Source of the DNA: Bacteroidota bacterium
Lineage (GTDB): Bacteria > Bacteroidota > Bacteroidia > Chitinophagales > Chitinophagaceae
Direction: 5' to 3'
Assembly (NCBI GenBank): GCA_013286305.1
Contig: JABDFW010000023.1
Coordinates: forward strand, 1 to 39,829
DNA length: 39,829 nt
The position numbers and the translations under genes were made by a program. Shown here piece after piece: positions 16,714 through 24,829 of the stretch. Each line of letters opens with the position of its first letter. Position 1 is the first letter of the stretch. Below the pieces are notes generated by a model, which saw only the letters and a program-made list of their open reading frames with translations, ran no database searches and was not told where the DNA came from.

Positions 16714-19071
16714 TCATTCACTCCTCAAACTCTTTATCGGGTTGGTTACCGCCGCTTTTATGGCCTGGAAACTTACCGTTAGCAATGCTATTAAAACGGC
16801 CAGCAAGCCTGCCGCAATAAATATCCAGACGCTGATTGTTATCCTGTATGCATAGTCCTCCAGCCATTTTTGCATATACCACCACGATAGCGGGAAAGCG
16901 ATAAGACAGGATATGATAACCAGTATTAAAAAGTCTTTGGAAAGCAAGCCTGCAAGGCCCCTCTCTGATGCGCCCAACACTTTGCGTATGCCAATTTCCC
17001 TTGTTCTTCTTTCAGCGGTATAGGCAGACAGCCCAAATAAGCCAAGACAGGAAATTAATATAGCCAGTACCGCGAAAACACTGGCCAACTTGCCTATCAG
17101 AGCTTCCGTTTTAAAAAGCTTGTCAAATTCCTCATCCACAAATTTGTATTCAAAAGGGTAGCCGGGGTTAGCTTTTTTTATAACTTCTTCCGTTTTTGCC
17201 AGCGCTGCTGTAATGTTTGTATTGGCTTTATAACGTATGGTTAATGTGTAAGTGTTAGATGTATCGTAAAACAACACAAGCGGCGCGCTTGTTGCATACA
17301 TATTATTGTAAACAAAATCATTTATAACACCTTTTACCGTGTATTTATGATCACCGTAAGTTAGTATGCTGCCAATAATATTTTTTTGCCTCATTATTTT
17401 GGCAAGGGCATCATTAATGATCACGTTGTTGCTGTCCGATTTCGAATCGGGGTAAAAATCCTGGCCTGCCTTAAGCTTCATACCCATTGTTGAAACATAT
17501 TCGGGGCTTACATTTTCAACCGTTATTAAAATATCCTTGCTTACATCCTTGCCTTGCCAATTAAAACCCCCGGTATTACTGTTTAACTGCAATATTTGGT
17601 TGTTGCTCATTGTTGTATTTTGTACGTAACCCGTAGCAAGGAGCTGATTTTTTAGCGCCCCAAAATGTTCCCTCAATTTACCCTGCAGCCCGGTGTAAAC
17701 AAGTCCCTGTCTGTTGTAACCTAAATCCCTGTCCTTAATATGATTTATTTGCTGATAGATTATGATGGTGCATATAATTAAAATAACTGAGATGGAAAAC
17801 TGCACAATGACAAGGCCTTTGCGTATAAAGCCTGCACTGCCGGACACTTTTACCTTTAAACCTTTCAACACCATTACAGGATTGAAAGAGGAAAGATAAA
17901 ATGCAGGATAGCTGCCTGCAATTAAACCCGACAAAAGTGTGATAACGAGTAAGGCACCAATATGCAGTGGTTTAAAAATATCAACAGCTAATTGTTTTTC
18001 AACAAGGCTGTTAAACGGGTGAATGAAAGTAAATATGAGGCCTGCTGCGGCTATTGCGCCTATAAACGACATAAATATTGATTCTCCCATAAATTGCTTT
18101 ATTAGCTTTAATTTGCCCGCGCCCAGCACCTTGCGAACACCTACTTCCCTTGCGCGTTTTTCAGAGCGTGCCGTAGAAAGGTTCATAAAATTTATGCAGG
18201 CGATTATTAAAATTATCCAGGCAATTATACTAAAAAGGTTTACATATTTTATACGCCCGGGTACTTCTTTACCGTTTTCAAAACTGTCATACATCCTCCA
18301 TTTTGTCATAGGGTATAACATCATCTTTGCAATAGTACCCTGCTGCTTAGTTTGAACATACCCATACAGCTTTTTATTTATAGCGCTTACATTGGCATTT
18401 GGTTCAACTTCTGCATACGTTATTATACCATTGCTTCCCCAGTTTTGCAGCCATTTGTTTTGGTCTTCATTTATTTTAAATGGAGAGAGCCAGTCAAACT
18501 TAAGCGATACATTTTCGGGCAGGTCTTTTATAACGCCTGTTATGGCATACTCATCTTTATTATTAACCTTTAGTGTTTTACCAATAATATCGGTTGAATT
18601 AAAAAAAGTATTTGCCATTTTTTCAGACACCACTATTGAATGCAATTGGGTAAAAGCGCTTACAGCATTGCCTTTAATGAACTTTAATTGAAACATGGTT
18701 AAAAAACCTGAATCAACATAATTGCCCTGTTCGTAAATAGTTTTATCACCCAATGCAAAAAGTACCTGGTTGCCCCATGTACTTCTTGCGGTTCTTTTTA
18801 TACCGGGTATTTCCATTTTCATTCCCTCGGAAAGCGGCCCCGGCGTTGCATCGAATGTATAGGTTGTACCATCATAGGTTTGCCTGTCTTTAACCTTATA
18901 AATATTATCCCTGTTACTAAAGTAGTGGTTATAGGTCAACTCATCCTCTACCCATAAAAAAATAAGCGCGGCGCAGGCAATACCAACGGCAAGGCCAAAA
19001 ATGTTTAAAAAACTGTAGCCCCTGTTTTTCCAAAGTGTTCTAAAGGTTGTTTTCAGATAGTTAGTAAACAT
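16714..19071 (-). CDS. FtsX/MacB-type ABC permease P6
   Basis: 785 residues, shorter W-type subgroup with P4 and P9. TM1 is GIACAALIFLWVEDEL, and FDATPGPLSEGMK lies in the first periplasmic domain. NWQGKDVSKDILITVENV lies in the second. The coupling motifs are RAREVGVRKVLGAG and, from 688, RRTREIGIRKVLGAS; the tail ends NPIKSLRSE, with Ile instead of Val. It lies 250 bases upstream of P5, and this pair mirrors P9-P8. Confidence 0.9.
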   Translation of the reverse strand: MFTNYLKTTFRTLWKNRGYSFLNIFGLAVGIACAALIFLWVEDELTYNHYFSNRDNIYKVKDRQTYDGTTYTFDATPGPLSEGMKMEIPGIKRTARSTWGNQVLFALGDKTIYEQGNYVDSGFLTMFQLKFIKGNAVSAFTQLHSIVVSEKMANTFFNSTDIIGKTLKVNNKDEYAITGVIKDLPENVSLKFDWLSPFKINEDQNKWLQNWGSNGIITYAEVEPNANVSAINKKLYGYVQTKQQGTIAKMMLYPMTKWRMYDSFENGKEVPGRIKYVNLFSIIAWIILIIACINFMNLSTARSEKRAREVGVRKVLGAGKLKLIKQFMGESIFMSFIGAIAAAGLIFTFIHPFNSLVEKQLAVDIFKPLHIGALLVITLLSGLIAGSYPAFYLSSFNPVMVLKGLKVKVSGSAGFIRKGLVIVQFSISVILIICTIIIYQQINHIKDRDLGYNRQGLVYTGLQGKLREHFGALKNQLLATGYVQNTTMSNNQILQLNSNTGGFNWQGKDVSKDILITVENVSPEYVSTMGMKLKAGQDFYPDSKSDSNNVIINDALAKIMRQKNIIGSILTYGDHKYTVKGVINDFVYNNMYATSAPLVLFYDTSNTYTLTIRYKANTNITAALAKTEEVIKKANPGYPFEYKFVDEEFDKLFKTEALIGKLASVFAVLAILISCLGLFGLSAYTAERRTREIGIRKVLGASERGLAGLLSKDFLILVIISCLIAFPLSWWYMQKWLEDYAYRITISVWIFIAAGLLAVLIALLTVSFQAIKAAVTNPIKSLRSE

Positions 19072-19130
19072 ATTTTCTCATTTAAATTATGTACTTCAAA
19101 AGCTGTAAAAAGGTTACAGGGTTTGAAAAA

Positions 19131-19261
19131 ATAGTTACTGGTTACCAGTTACTGGTTTCCGGTTTATACGAAGAATTGAAAGCGGATTTTCATGAGCAGA
19201 AGGATTAACGCAGATAAAAATCCATTCCCATCCTGATTATCCTGAAAATCCACGTTCAATT
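19131..19261 (-). repeat. P6 leader: GGTAACTGG tandem units and ATCCTGATTATCC inverted repeat
   Basis: 19131-19170 carries alternating AGTTACTGG/TTACC units. 19182-19205 and 19229-19253 can pair as imperfect arms (GCGGATTTTC.. against ..GAAAATCC). No promoter is recognised. Confidence 0.55.
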
Positions 19262-19360
19262 ATTCCCATAATATAAAGTTTTTACTCTCCACCCCTTTCC
19301 CCTATTGGGGGAAAGCCTGCCCGGCTGGGTCATTCAGGCGGGGGAATAAGGGTAAGGGGG
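19262..19360 (-). repeat. 3' repeat block of P7 (hairpin type with insertion)
   Basis: The common A/T tail is followed by CTTTCCCCTATTGGGGGAAAG. A further palindromic CCTGCCCGG..CAGGCGGG insert of about 28 bases splits the hairpin from its usual AATAAGGGTAAGGGGG tail. This nested structure shows stepwise accretion of repeats. Confidence 0.6.
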
Positions 19361-21826
19361 CTATTCCGTTCTCAAACTCTTCACCGGGTTCATCAGCGCA
19401 GCCCTTATCGCCTGGAAACCCACTGTTAGCAAGGCAAGTAAAAGCATGCATATACCGGTGCCTGCAAATAACCACCAGCTAATGGTTATACGGTATGCAA
19501 AATCCTGGAGCCATTTATGCATAACATACCAGGTAACCGGCACGGCAATAATAAATGAAAAAGCCACCAGTTTTAAAGAATCCAGGGATAATAAAATAAG
19601 AATGTTAATAACACCGGCGCCCAATACCTTGCGGATTCCAATTTCTTTTGTACGCTGAACAGATAAAAAAGAAGCAAGGCTGAATAAACCTGAACAGGAA
19701 AGAATTATAGCCACCAAAGCAAAATATTCAATGATTCGGCTTAAGTTTTCTTTGTCTGTATAAAGCCTGTCCAGGTCTTTATCAAGAAAGCTATACTCAA
19801 ATACGCGCTCGGGGAAAAACTTGTTCCATGTGTTTTGTATATATCCAATTGTTGCGGGAAGATGATCCGCCTGCACATTGATGGCAAATTGAGTGAACCT
19901 TGGCGCATTAACATCCATTATCAATGGCTGCATTGGCTGGTCAAGCGTGTTAAAATTAAAATCCTTTATTACACCGATCACCTGGCCTTTTTTGCCTGTT
20001 TCTGCTTCGCCTCTTACAATAGTTTTGCCGATTGCGTCTTCCGGGCTTTTCCAGTTGAATGAGCGTACCGCTGATTCGTTAAGGATAAAGGCGTTCAAAT
20101 GATCTGTTCCTGTACTTTTTGAAAAACTTCTGCCGGCGGCTAAGGGAATATTCAATGCCTGCAAAAAATTATAATCAACCGATATCCACGGAACAAAAAT
20201 GTTGCTCTTATTGGAAAAACCTTGCGGTATTACCAACCCCATTACAATACCCTGGCCGGGCAGCGCAGAAGCTGATGTCACTTCCTTTATTCTGCTGTTA
20301 CGGCTTAATTCGGTTGAAAAAGCATTCATACGCCGGCGTATTGGCCCGTCAACTGTATTATCAATACCTGATGCGCCACTACCAAAAATAGGCACAACTA
20401 ACATTTGCTGTTTTTGAAAGCCTAACGGCTTGTTGCGCACATATTGTAATTGCTGGTATATAATAGCAGCCCCAACGATGAGCGCTATTGAAATAGTAAA
20501 TTGGGCAACCAGCAATGCTTTTCTTATGCTATTGCGATGCCCTTTTTCACCCGACTTTCCTTTTATAGAAACAGCGGGTTTAAAACGGCTAATAAAAAAT
20601 GCCGGGTATAAACCCGCACAGGCCCCGGTTAAAAAAAATATACCTGCGAACAACAAAATATTTTGTATGCCAAAAAATAAATGCCATGATAGTTGTTTAT
20701 TGGTGAGCTGATTTAGGATTGGCAGGCCCAGCCCTGCTAAAACAAATGCAACGGTAAATGCTATGAAACTTACTAACAGCGCCTCACCGAGGAACTGTAT
20801 TACCAATTGCTTTTTATCGGCTCCAAGCACCTTGCGCATACCTACTTCCCTTGCCCTTGAAACAGAATGCGCTATGGAAAGATTGATAAAATTCACGTTG
20901 GCTATAAATAAGATAAGCAATGCTATGCCTGCAAAAATGTATATGTATATTATGCTGTTTGTGCTGGGGTTATTTGCAACATTTGCCGCATACAAATGAA
21001 TTTTTCGCAATGGTTCTAATGCCAGGGTATTCATTTGCCTGTTACGGTCATTGCCATTTACTTTTAACAAGCTATTTAACTGGTGTTCTATGCTCCCGGG
21101 TTGTTGGCCCGGTTTAAGAAGAAAGTAGGTATTGGCGGGAGTGAATGTCCAGTCGTTTTTTATAAAGTCCCCAATATCCTTATTCTCTACTGAAAACAGT
21201 GTTTCAAATGCGATCAAAAAATCAAATTTAATGTCAGAGTTGGCCGGCATTTTTTTTACCACGCCTGTTACCTGCAGCAGCTGTTTATTTTCATATAATA
21301 ATGTTTTGCCAACAGGGTTTGCTGTGCCAAAATATTTGGCAGCCATCTCATCGGTAATTACAACAGTATTTGGAGTAGCGAGTGCTTTATTTGCGCTTCC
21401 ATCAATAAAAGGAACGGAGAATATATTGAATAAAGCCCCATCAGTAAAATATACATTCTGTTCCTGGAACCTGGCTTCGGCTGCGTGGCCGTTTTGGCTA
21501 TTTCCCGCCTGCATTTCGCCGCTTCGCTGGTACAACCTCGCGGCAGCCTGCACGCCGGGTATTTTTGGCGTAAGTGCCGGTGCAAGCGGCACCGGTGTTG
21601 TTGCGTCAACAGTTATTTGGCCGCCTGTTTGTTTGGTTATCCAGTTGAGGCCATAAATATTATTAATGTTTGTATTAAATAAATTAAAGCTAAGCTCATC
21701 TTTCAGGTAGAGTAAAATAAGCATGCAGCATGCCATGCCAATTGCGAGGCCACCTGTGCTGATGAATGCTGATGTTTTTTCTTTCCAAAGATTTCGGTAA
21801 GCTATTTTAAAATAATTTTTAAACAT
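19361..21826 (-). CDS. FtsX/MacB-type ABC permease P7
   Basis: 821 residues, the longest of the array. TM1 is GLAIGMACCMLILLYL. The first motif RAREVGMRKVLGAD follows LSIAHSVS where paralogues have LSTARS. The second, QRTKEIGIRKVLGAG, begins at 724 and is followed by ILILLSLDSLKLV instead of LLSKDF; the tail ends NPVKSLRTE. The second periplasmic domain has extra residues (GSGASGIDNTVDGPIRRR). The start codon has a strong GGAGGT 5 bases upstream, unusual for this cluster. Confidence 0.9.
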   Translation of the reverse strand: MFKNYFKIAYRNLWKEKTSAFISTGGLAIGMACCMLILLYLKDELSFNLFNTNINNIYGLNWITKQTGGQITVDATTPVPLAPALTPKIPGVQAAARLYQRSGEMQAGNSQNGHAAEARFQEQNVYFTDGALFNIFSVPFIDGSANKALATPNTVVITDEMAAKYFGTANPVGKTLLYENKQLLQVTGVVKKMPANSDIKFDFLIAFETLFSVENKDIGDFIKNDWTFTPANTYFLLKPGQQPGSIEHQLNSLLKVNGNDRNRQMNTLALEPLRKIHLYAANVANNPSTNSIIYIYIFAGIALLILFIANVNFINLSIAHSVSRAREVGMRKVLGADKKQLVIQFLGEALLVSFIAFTVAFVLAGLGLPILNQLTNKQLSWHLFFGIQNILLFAGIFFLTGACAGLYPAFFISRFKPAVSIKGKSGEKGHRNSIRKALLVAQFTISIALIVGAAIIYQQLQYVRNKPLGFQKQQMLVVPIFGSGASGIDNTVDGPIRRRMNAFSTELSRNSRIKEVTSASALPGQGIVMGLVIPQGFSNKSNIFVPWISVDYNFLQALNIPLAAGRSFSKSTGTDHLNAFILNESAVRSFNWKSPEDAIGKTIVRGEAETGKKGQVIGVIKDFNFNTLDQPMQPLIMDVNAPRFTQFAINVQADHLPATIGYIQNTWNKFFPERVFEYSFLDKDLDRLYTDKENLSRIIEYFALVAIILSCSGLFSLASFLSVQRTKEIGIRKVLGAGVINILILLSLDSLKLVAFSFIIAVPVTWYVMHKWLQDFAYRITISWWLFAGTGICMLLLALLTVGFQAIRAALMNPVKSLRTE

Positions 21827-21831
21827 AAAAC

Positions 21832-21837
21832 ACCTCC
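21832..21837 (-). promoter_or_regulatory. Shine-Dalgarno GGAGGT of P7
   Basis: The minus strand reads GGAGGTGTTTTATG. The perfect core with a 5-base spacer fixes the P7 start; other permease starts here lack one. Confidence 0.7.
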
Positions 21838-22100
21838 GGCTTTGCAGTTGTAAAGGATGAAATTTTTTACAAACGCAATGTAACAGATGAAAATATTTTT
21901 CATCCTTAAATTATACAAACGGCAAAAAAAGTGTACAGTTTGGGGTTCTGTGTTTTGGGTTGAAAGAAGTTTATAATTAACCAAATAATTTAACGTGGAT
22001 TTTCAGGATTGCAAGGGTTTACGCAGATAAAAGTAAAATCCACCCCATCCTGATTATCCTGAAATCTGCCCGTCCGACCAATTATCCGGCGGGCGTTCAA
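21838..22100 (-). repeat. P7 upstream gap with ATCCTGATTATCC hairpin
   Basis: No gene is supported. The arms 21995-22015 and 22047-22068 form an imperfect inverted repeat, then a GTCCGACCAATTATCCGGCGG unit. Near 21917 a single GTGTACA resembles the GTGTACG half-site, one mismatch off. A GATGAAAATATTTTTCATC inverted repeat lies near 21886-21904. Confidence 0.5.
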
Positions 22101-22167
22101 CCACTCCCAGAATAAAAAATTTTCACTCTCCATTCCTTTCACGTCTCACGTTTCACGTTTCACGTTC
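22101..22167 (-). repeat. 3' repeat block of P8 (GTGAAA type)
   Basis: The P8 stop is followed by AACGTGAAACGTGAAACGTG and GACGTGAAAGG, then the AGTGAAAATTTTTTATTCTG tail. Confidence 0.75.
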
Positions 22168-24597
22168 TCATTCCGTCCTCAAACTCTTCACCGGGTTCAT
22201 CAATGCCGCTTTTATTGCCTGGAAACTTGTAGTTGCTAATGCAATGCTCAGCGCAAGTACCCCTGCTAAAGCAAACATCCACCACTCGATGTTTATGCGA
22301 TAAACAAAATTTGTGAGCCATTTACTCATACCCCACCATGCCACAGGCGTGGCAATTATAAATGCTACTGCAACAAGTATCATAAATTCTTTTGAAAGCA
22401 ACTGTACAATACCCTGCACGCTCGCGCCCAAAACTTTTCTCACGCCTATTTCTTTTGTGCGTTGTTCTGCAATAAAGGTTGAAAGGCCAAATAACCCTAA
22501 ACAGGCAATAAGAATAGCTAATACAGAAAATATCAATATAATTTTGCCGATACGTTGCTCCCCTGTGTACATTTCATTAAACGAGTCGTCAAGAAAGCGG
22601 TATTTAAGCGGCAAACCCGGCGCCATTGCTTTCCATGTACTTTCCACATGCTTAAGAATTTCCGGAACATATGCGGCATTTACTTTAAATGATGCAAAGC
22701 CGCTGCTTGAGTGAAGGAAAAGCCCAAGCGGCCCAACCGTTTGTTTTAATGATTCGTAATTAAAATTCTTAACTACCCCTATAATATTATAGCTAATTTC
22801 CTGGCCAGGTGCATCGCCACTCCTGTATATTTTTTGGCCAATAGGATCTTTGTACCCCAGTATTTGTGCAGCAGTTTCATTAATGATCACAGCGCCAGAA
22901 TCGCTTCCATATTCTTTCGAAAAATTTCTTCCTTTTGCCAACTGCATTCCAAATGTTTGTAAGTAGTCATAGTCTATCCTCCAGTTCTGCATATCAAAAC
23001 CATTCTTTGAATCCATCACAGGCGACTTTGAAAAAACATTGTCGCTGCGGGAAGACGAAGAAACCGGCAAGTAGCCGCTTAACGTACCACTTTTCACTCC
23101 CGCCATTTTAAGAATTTCCTGTTTAAAGGGCACTGCATTATTGTTAAGTGTATAAACATTATTAACAATCAATACCTGGTCTTTATTAAAGCCAATATCC
23201 CTTGTTTGTATATAGTGTAGCTGGCGGTAAATAACAATGGTGCCAATGATAAGCATGATAGATGTAGTAAACTGTACTACAACCAAAACGCTTCTAAGGC
23301 TGCCGCTTTTGCCTAATTTTAATTTACCTTTTAATACTTCAATTGGTTTAAATGCTGAAAGAAAAAATGCAGGATAGCTGCCTGCAAGCAGCCCTACCAC
23401 AAAAGGCAATCCTATTAACAACGGAAGAATAATTGGCGATAAAAGGCTTCGTACTGTCATGGTTTTATCGGCAACGCTGTTAAATAACGGCAGCACTAAA
23501 TAACAAATGCCAATAGCTATGACCATTGAAAGAACAACCATTAAAACTGACTCAATAAGAAACTGTTTAATCAAATCTTTTCGCACAGTTCCCAATACTT
23601 TTCTTATGCCTACTTCCCTTGCGCGGTTGGAAGAACGGGCCGTAGTAAGGTTCATAAAATTAATACAGGCGATGATCAAAATAAATATCGCTACAGCAGA
23701 AAAAATATATACATATTGTATATTGCCGCCGGGTAAAAATTCGTATTGGCGATTGGAATATAGATGAATTTCGGTTAGCGGTATCAGCGAATACTCAAGC
23801 ATATTGCCGGCCTTTTTAAATTCAGCCATACTTTTTATCTGTGTAAAAGTTTTTATCTCGGGTATTACGTATTTGTCAACGTATGTATCAAAATTCTTTT
23901 CAAATGCTTTGTAATCGGTTCCTTTTTTTAATAAAAGATAAGTGTGAAAATTATGGCTGGTAAACTGTCCCCACTGGTAATCAACATTCTTCATGGAGAA
24001 GAAAAAATCAAAATTAAAATGTGAGTTTAACGGGATGTCTTTTATAACAGCAGTAACCTTGTAGAGCGTTTTTGTATTATCATCTGTTTCAAGGGTTTTA
24101 CCCACTGCATGGCTGGTGCCAAAATATTTATTGGCTGTTTTCTCCGTTATTACAACACTGTTTGGCTCATTTAACGCGGTTTTAGTATCGCCTTCAATAG
24201 CGGGCAATGTAAATATGTTAAACAAAGTCGAGTCAGCATGGGCAACATTATATTCTGTAATAAATTCAGTGCCTTTTTTAACAAGCTTGCTGCCGTTTGA
24301 ATTATATATACGTGTATAATCCTCCACCTGCGGGTAATCTTTTTTAAGCACCTGCCCCATCATATCGGAGCTAAGCGGAAAATTAAGATCTGCACCCCCA
24401 AACCTAAGGGCAGCATTTATGCGGTATATCCTGTCAGCCTTATCATTAAATTTATCAAAGCTCAATTCATCAAGCACATACAATGCAATAAGCAGGAAAC
24501 ATGAAAGCCCAATAGCCAGGCCTGTTATGTTTATAATGGAGAACGTTTTGTTTTTCAACAAATTTCTCCAGGCGATAAGCAAATAATTTTTTATCAT
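22168..24597 (-). CDS. FtsX/MacB-type ABC permease P8
   Basis: 809 residues. TM1 is GLAIGLSCFLLIALYVLDEL. The first coupling motif RAREVGIRKVLGTV has Thr in place of the usual final Ala. The second, QRTKEIGVRKVLGAS, begins at 712; the tail ends NPVKSLRTE. It is the closest paralogue of P5 by motifs in both periplasmic domains (SDSGAVIINETA, VIKDIP.(Q/N)SHF(H/N)FDFF). It lies 232 bases downstream of P9 in transcription order. Confidence 0.9.
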   Translation of the reverse strand: MIKNYLLIAWRNLLKNKTFSIINITGLAIGLSCFLLIALYVLDELSFDKFNDKADRIYRINAALRFGGADLNFPLSSDMMGQVLKKDYPQVEDYTRIYNSNGSKLVKKGTEFITEYNVAHADSTLFNIFTLPAIEGDTKTALNEPNSVVITEKTANKYFGTSHAVGKTLETDDNTKTLYKVTAVIKDIPLNSHFNFDFFFSMKNVDYQWGQFTSHNFHTYLLLKKGTDYKAFEKNFDTYVDKYVIPEIKTFTQIKSMAEFKKAGNMLEYSLIPLTEIHLYSNRQYEFLPGGNIQYVYIFSAVAIFILIIACINFMNLTTARSSNRAREVGIRKVLGTVRKDLIKQFLIESVLMVVLSMVIAIGICYLVLPLFNSVADKTMTVRSLLSPIILPLLIGLPFVVGLLAGSYPAFFLSAFKPIEVLKGKLKLGKSGSLRSVLVVVQFTTSIMLIIGTIVIYRQLHYIQTRDIGFNKDQVLIVNNVYTLNNNAVPFKQEILKMAGVKSGTLSGYLPVSSSSRSDNVFSKSPVMDSKNGFDMQNWRIDYDYLQTFGMQLAKGRNFSKEYGSDSGAVIINETAAQILGYKDPIGQKIYRSGDAPGQEISYNIIGVVKNFNYESLKQTVGPLGLFLHSSSGFASFKVNAAYVPEILKHVESTWKAMAPGLPLKYRFLDDSFNEMYTGEQRIGKIILIFSVLAILIACLGLFGLSTFIAEQRTKEIGVRKVLGASVQGIVQLLSKEFMILVAVAFIIATPVAWWGMSKWLTNFVYRINIEWWMFALAGVLALSIALATTSFQAIKAALMNPVKSLRTE

Positions 24598-24631
24598 AAA
24601 AAACGGTTTTACGTTTTGTGTTCAAAATTTT

Positions 24632-24690
24632 ATGTTACCAGCTTTTATATCCCTGCTCATCGTTCCTTGCGTCGCCTCTCTTATACTATA
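24632..24690 (-). repeat. Leader repeat shared by P8 and P5 (diverged copy)
   Basis: TGTTACCAGCTTTTATATCC then CTGCTCATCGTTCCTTG; compare 16533-16585. Confidence 0.55.
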
Positions 24691-24750
24691 TAACTTATGG
24701 CATCAACAAAATATTCATCACGTAATTTATTCATTTCATAATCCTCACCA

Positions 24751-24829
24751 ATCATCCCCATAATAAAAATCGTTCTTCGCATTACCCCCTCTCCACCTGT
24801 GGAGAGGGGTAAGGGGTGAGGGGGCGCTT
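24751..24829 (-). repeat. 3' repeat block of P9 (hairpin type)
   Basis: The A/T tail is joined to a perfect CCCTCTCCAC-CT-GTGGAGAGGG inverted repeat and a GTAAGGGGTGAGGGGG tail. It is near identical to the block at 27321-27396. Confidence 0.75.

Noticed and set aside
24785..24815. CCCTCTCC/GGAGAGGG hairpin as a simple rho-independent terminator
   Set aside because: A G/C-rich tail or mixed sequence, not a T run, follows the stem on either strand, so it was annotated as a repeat.
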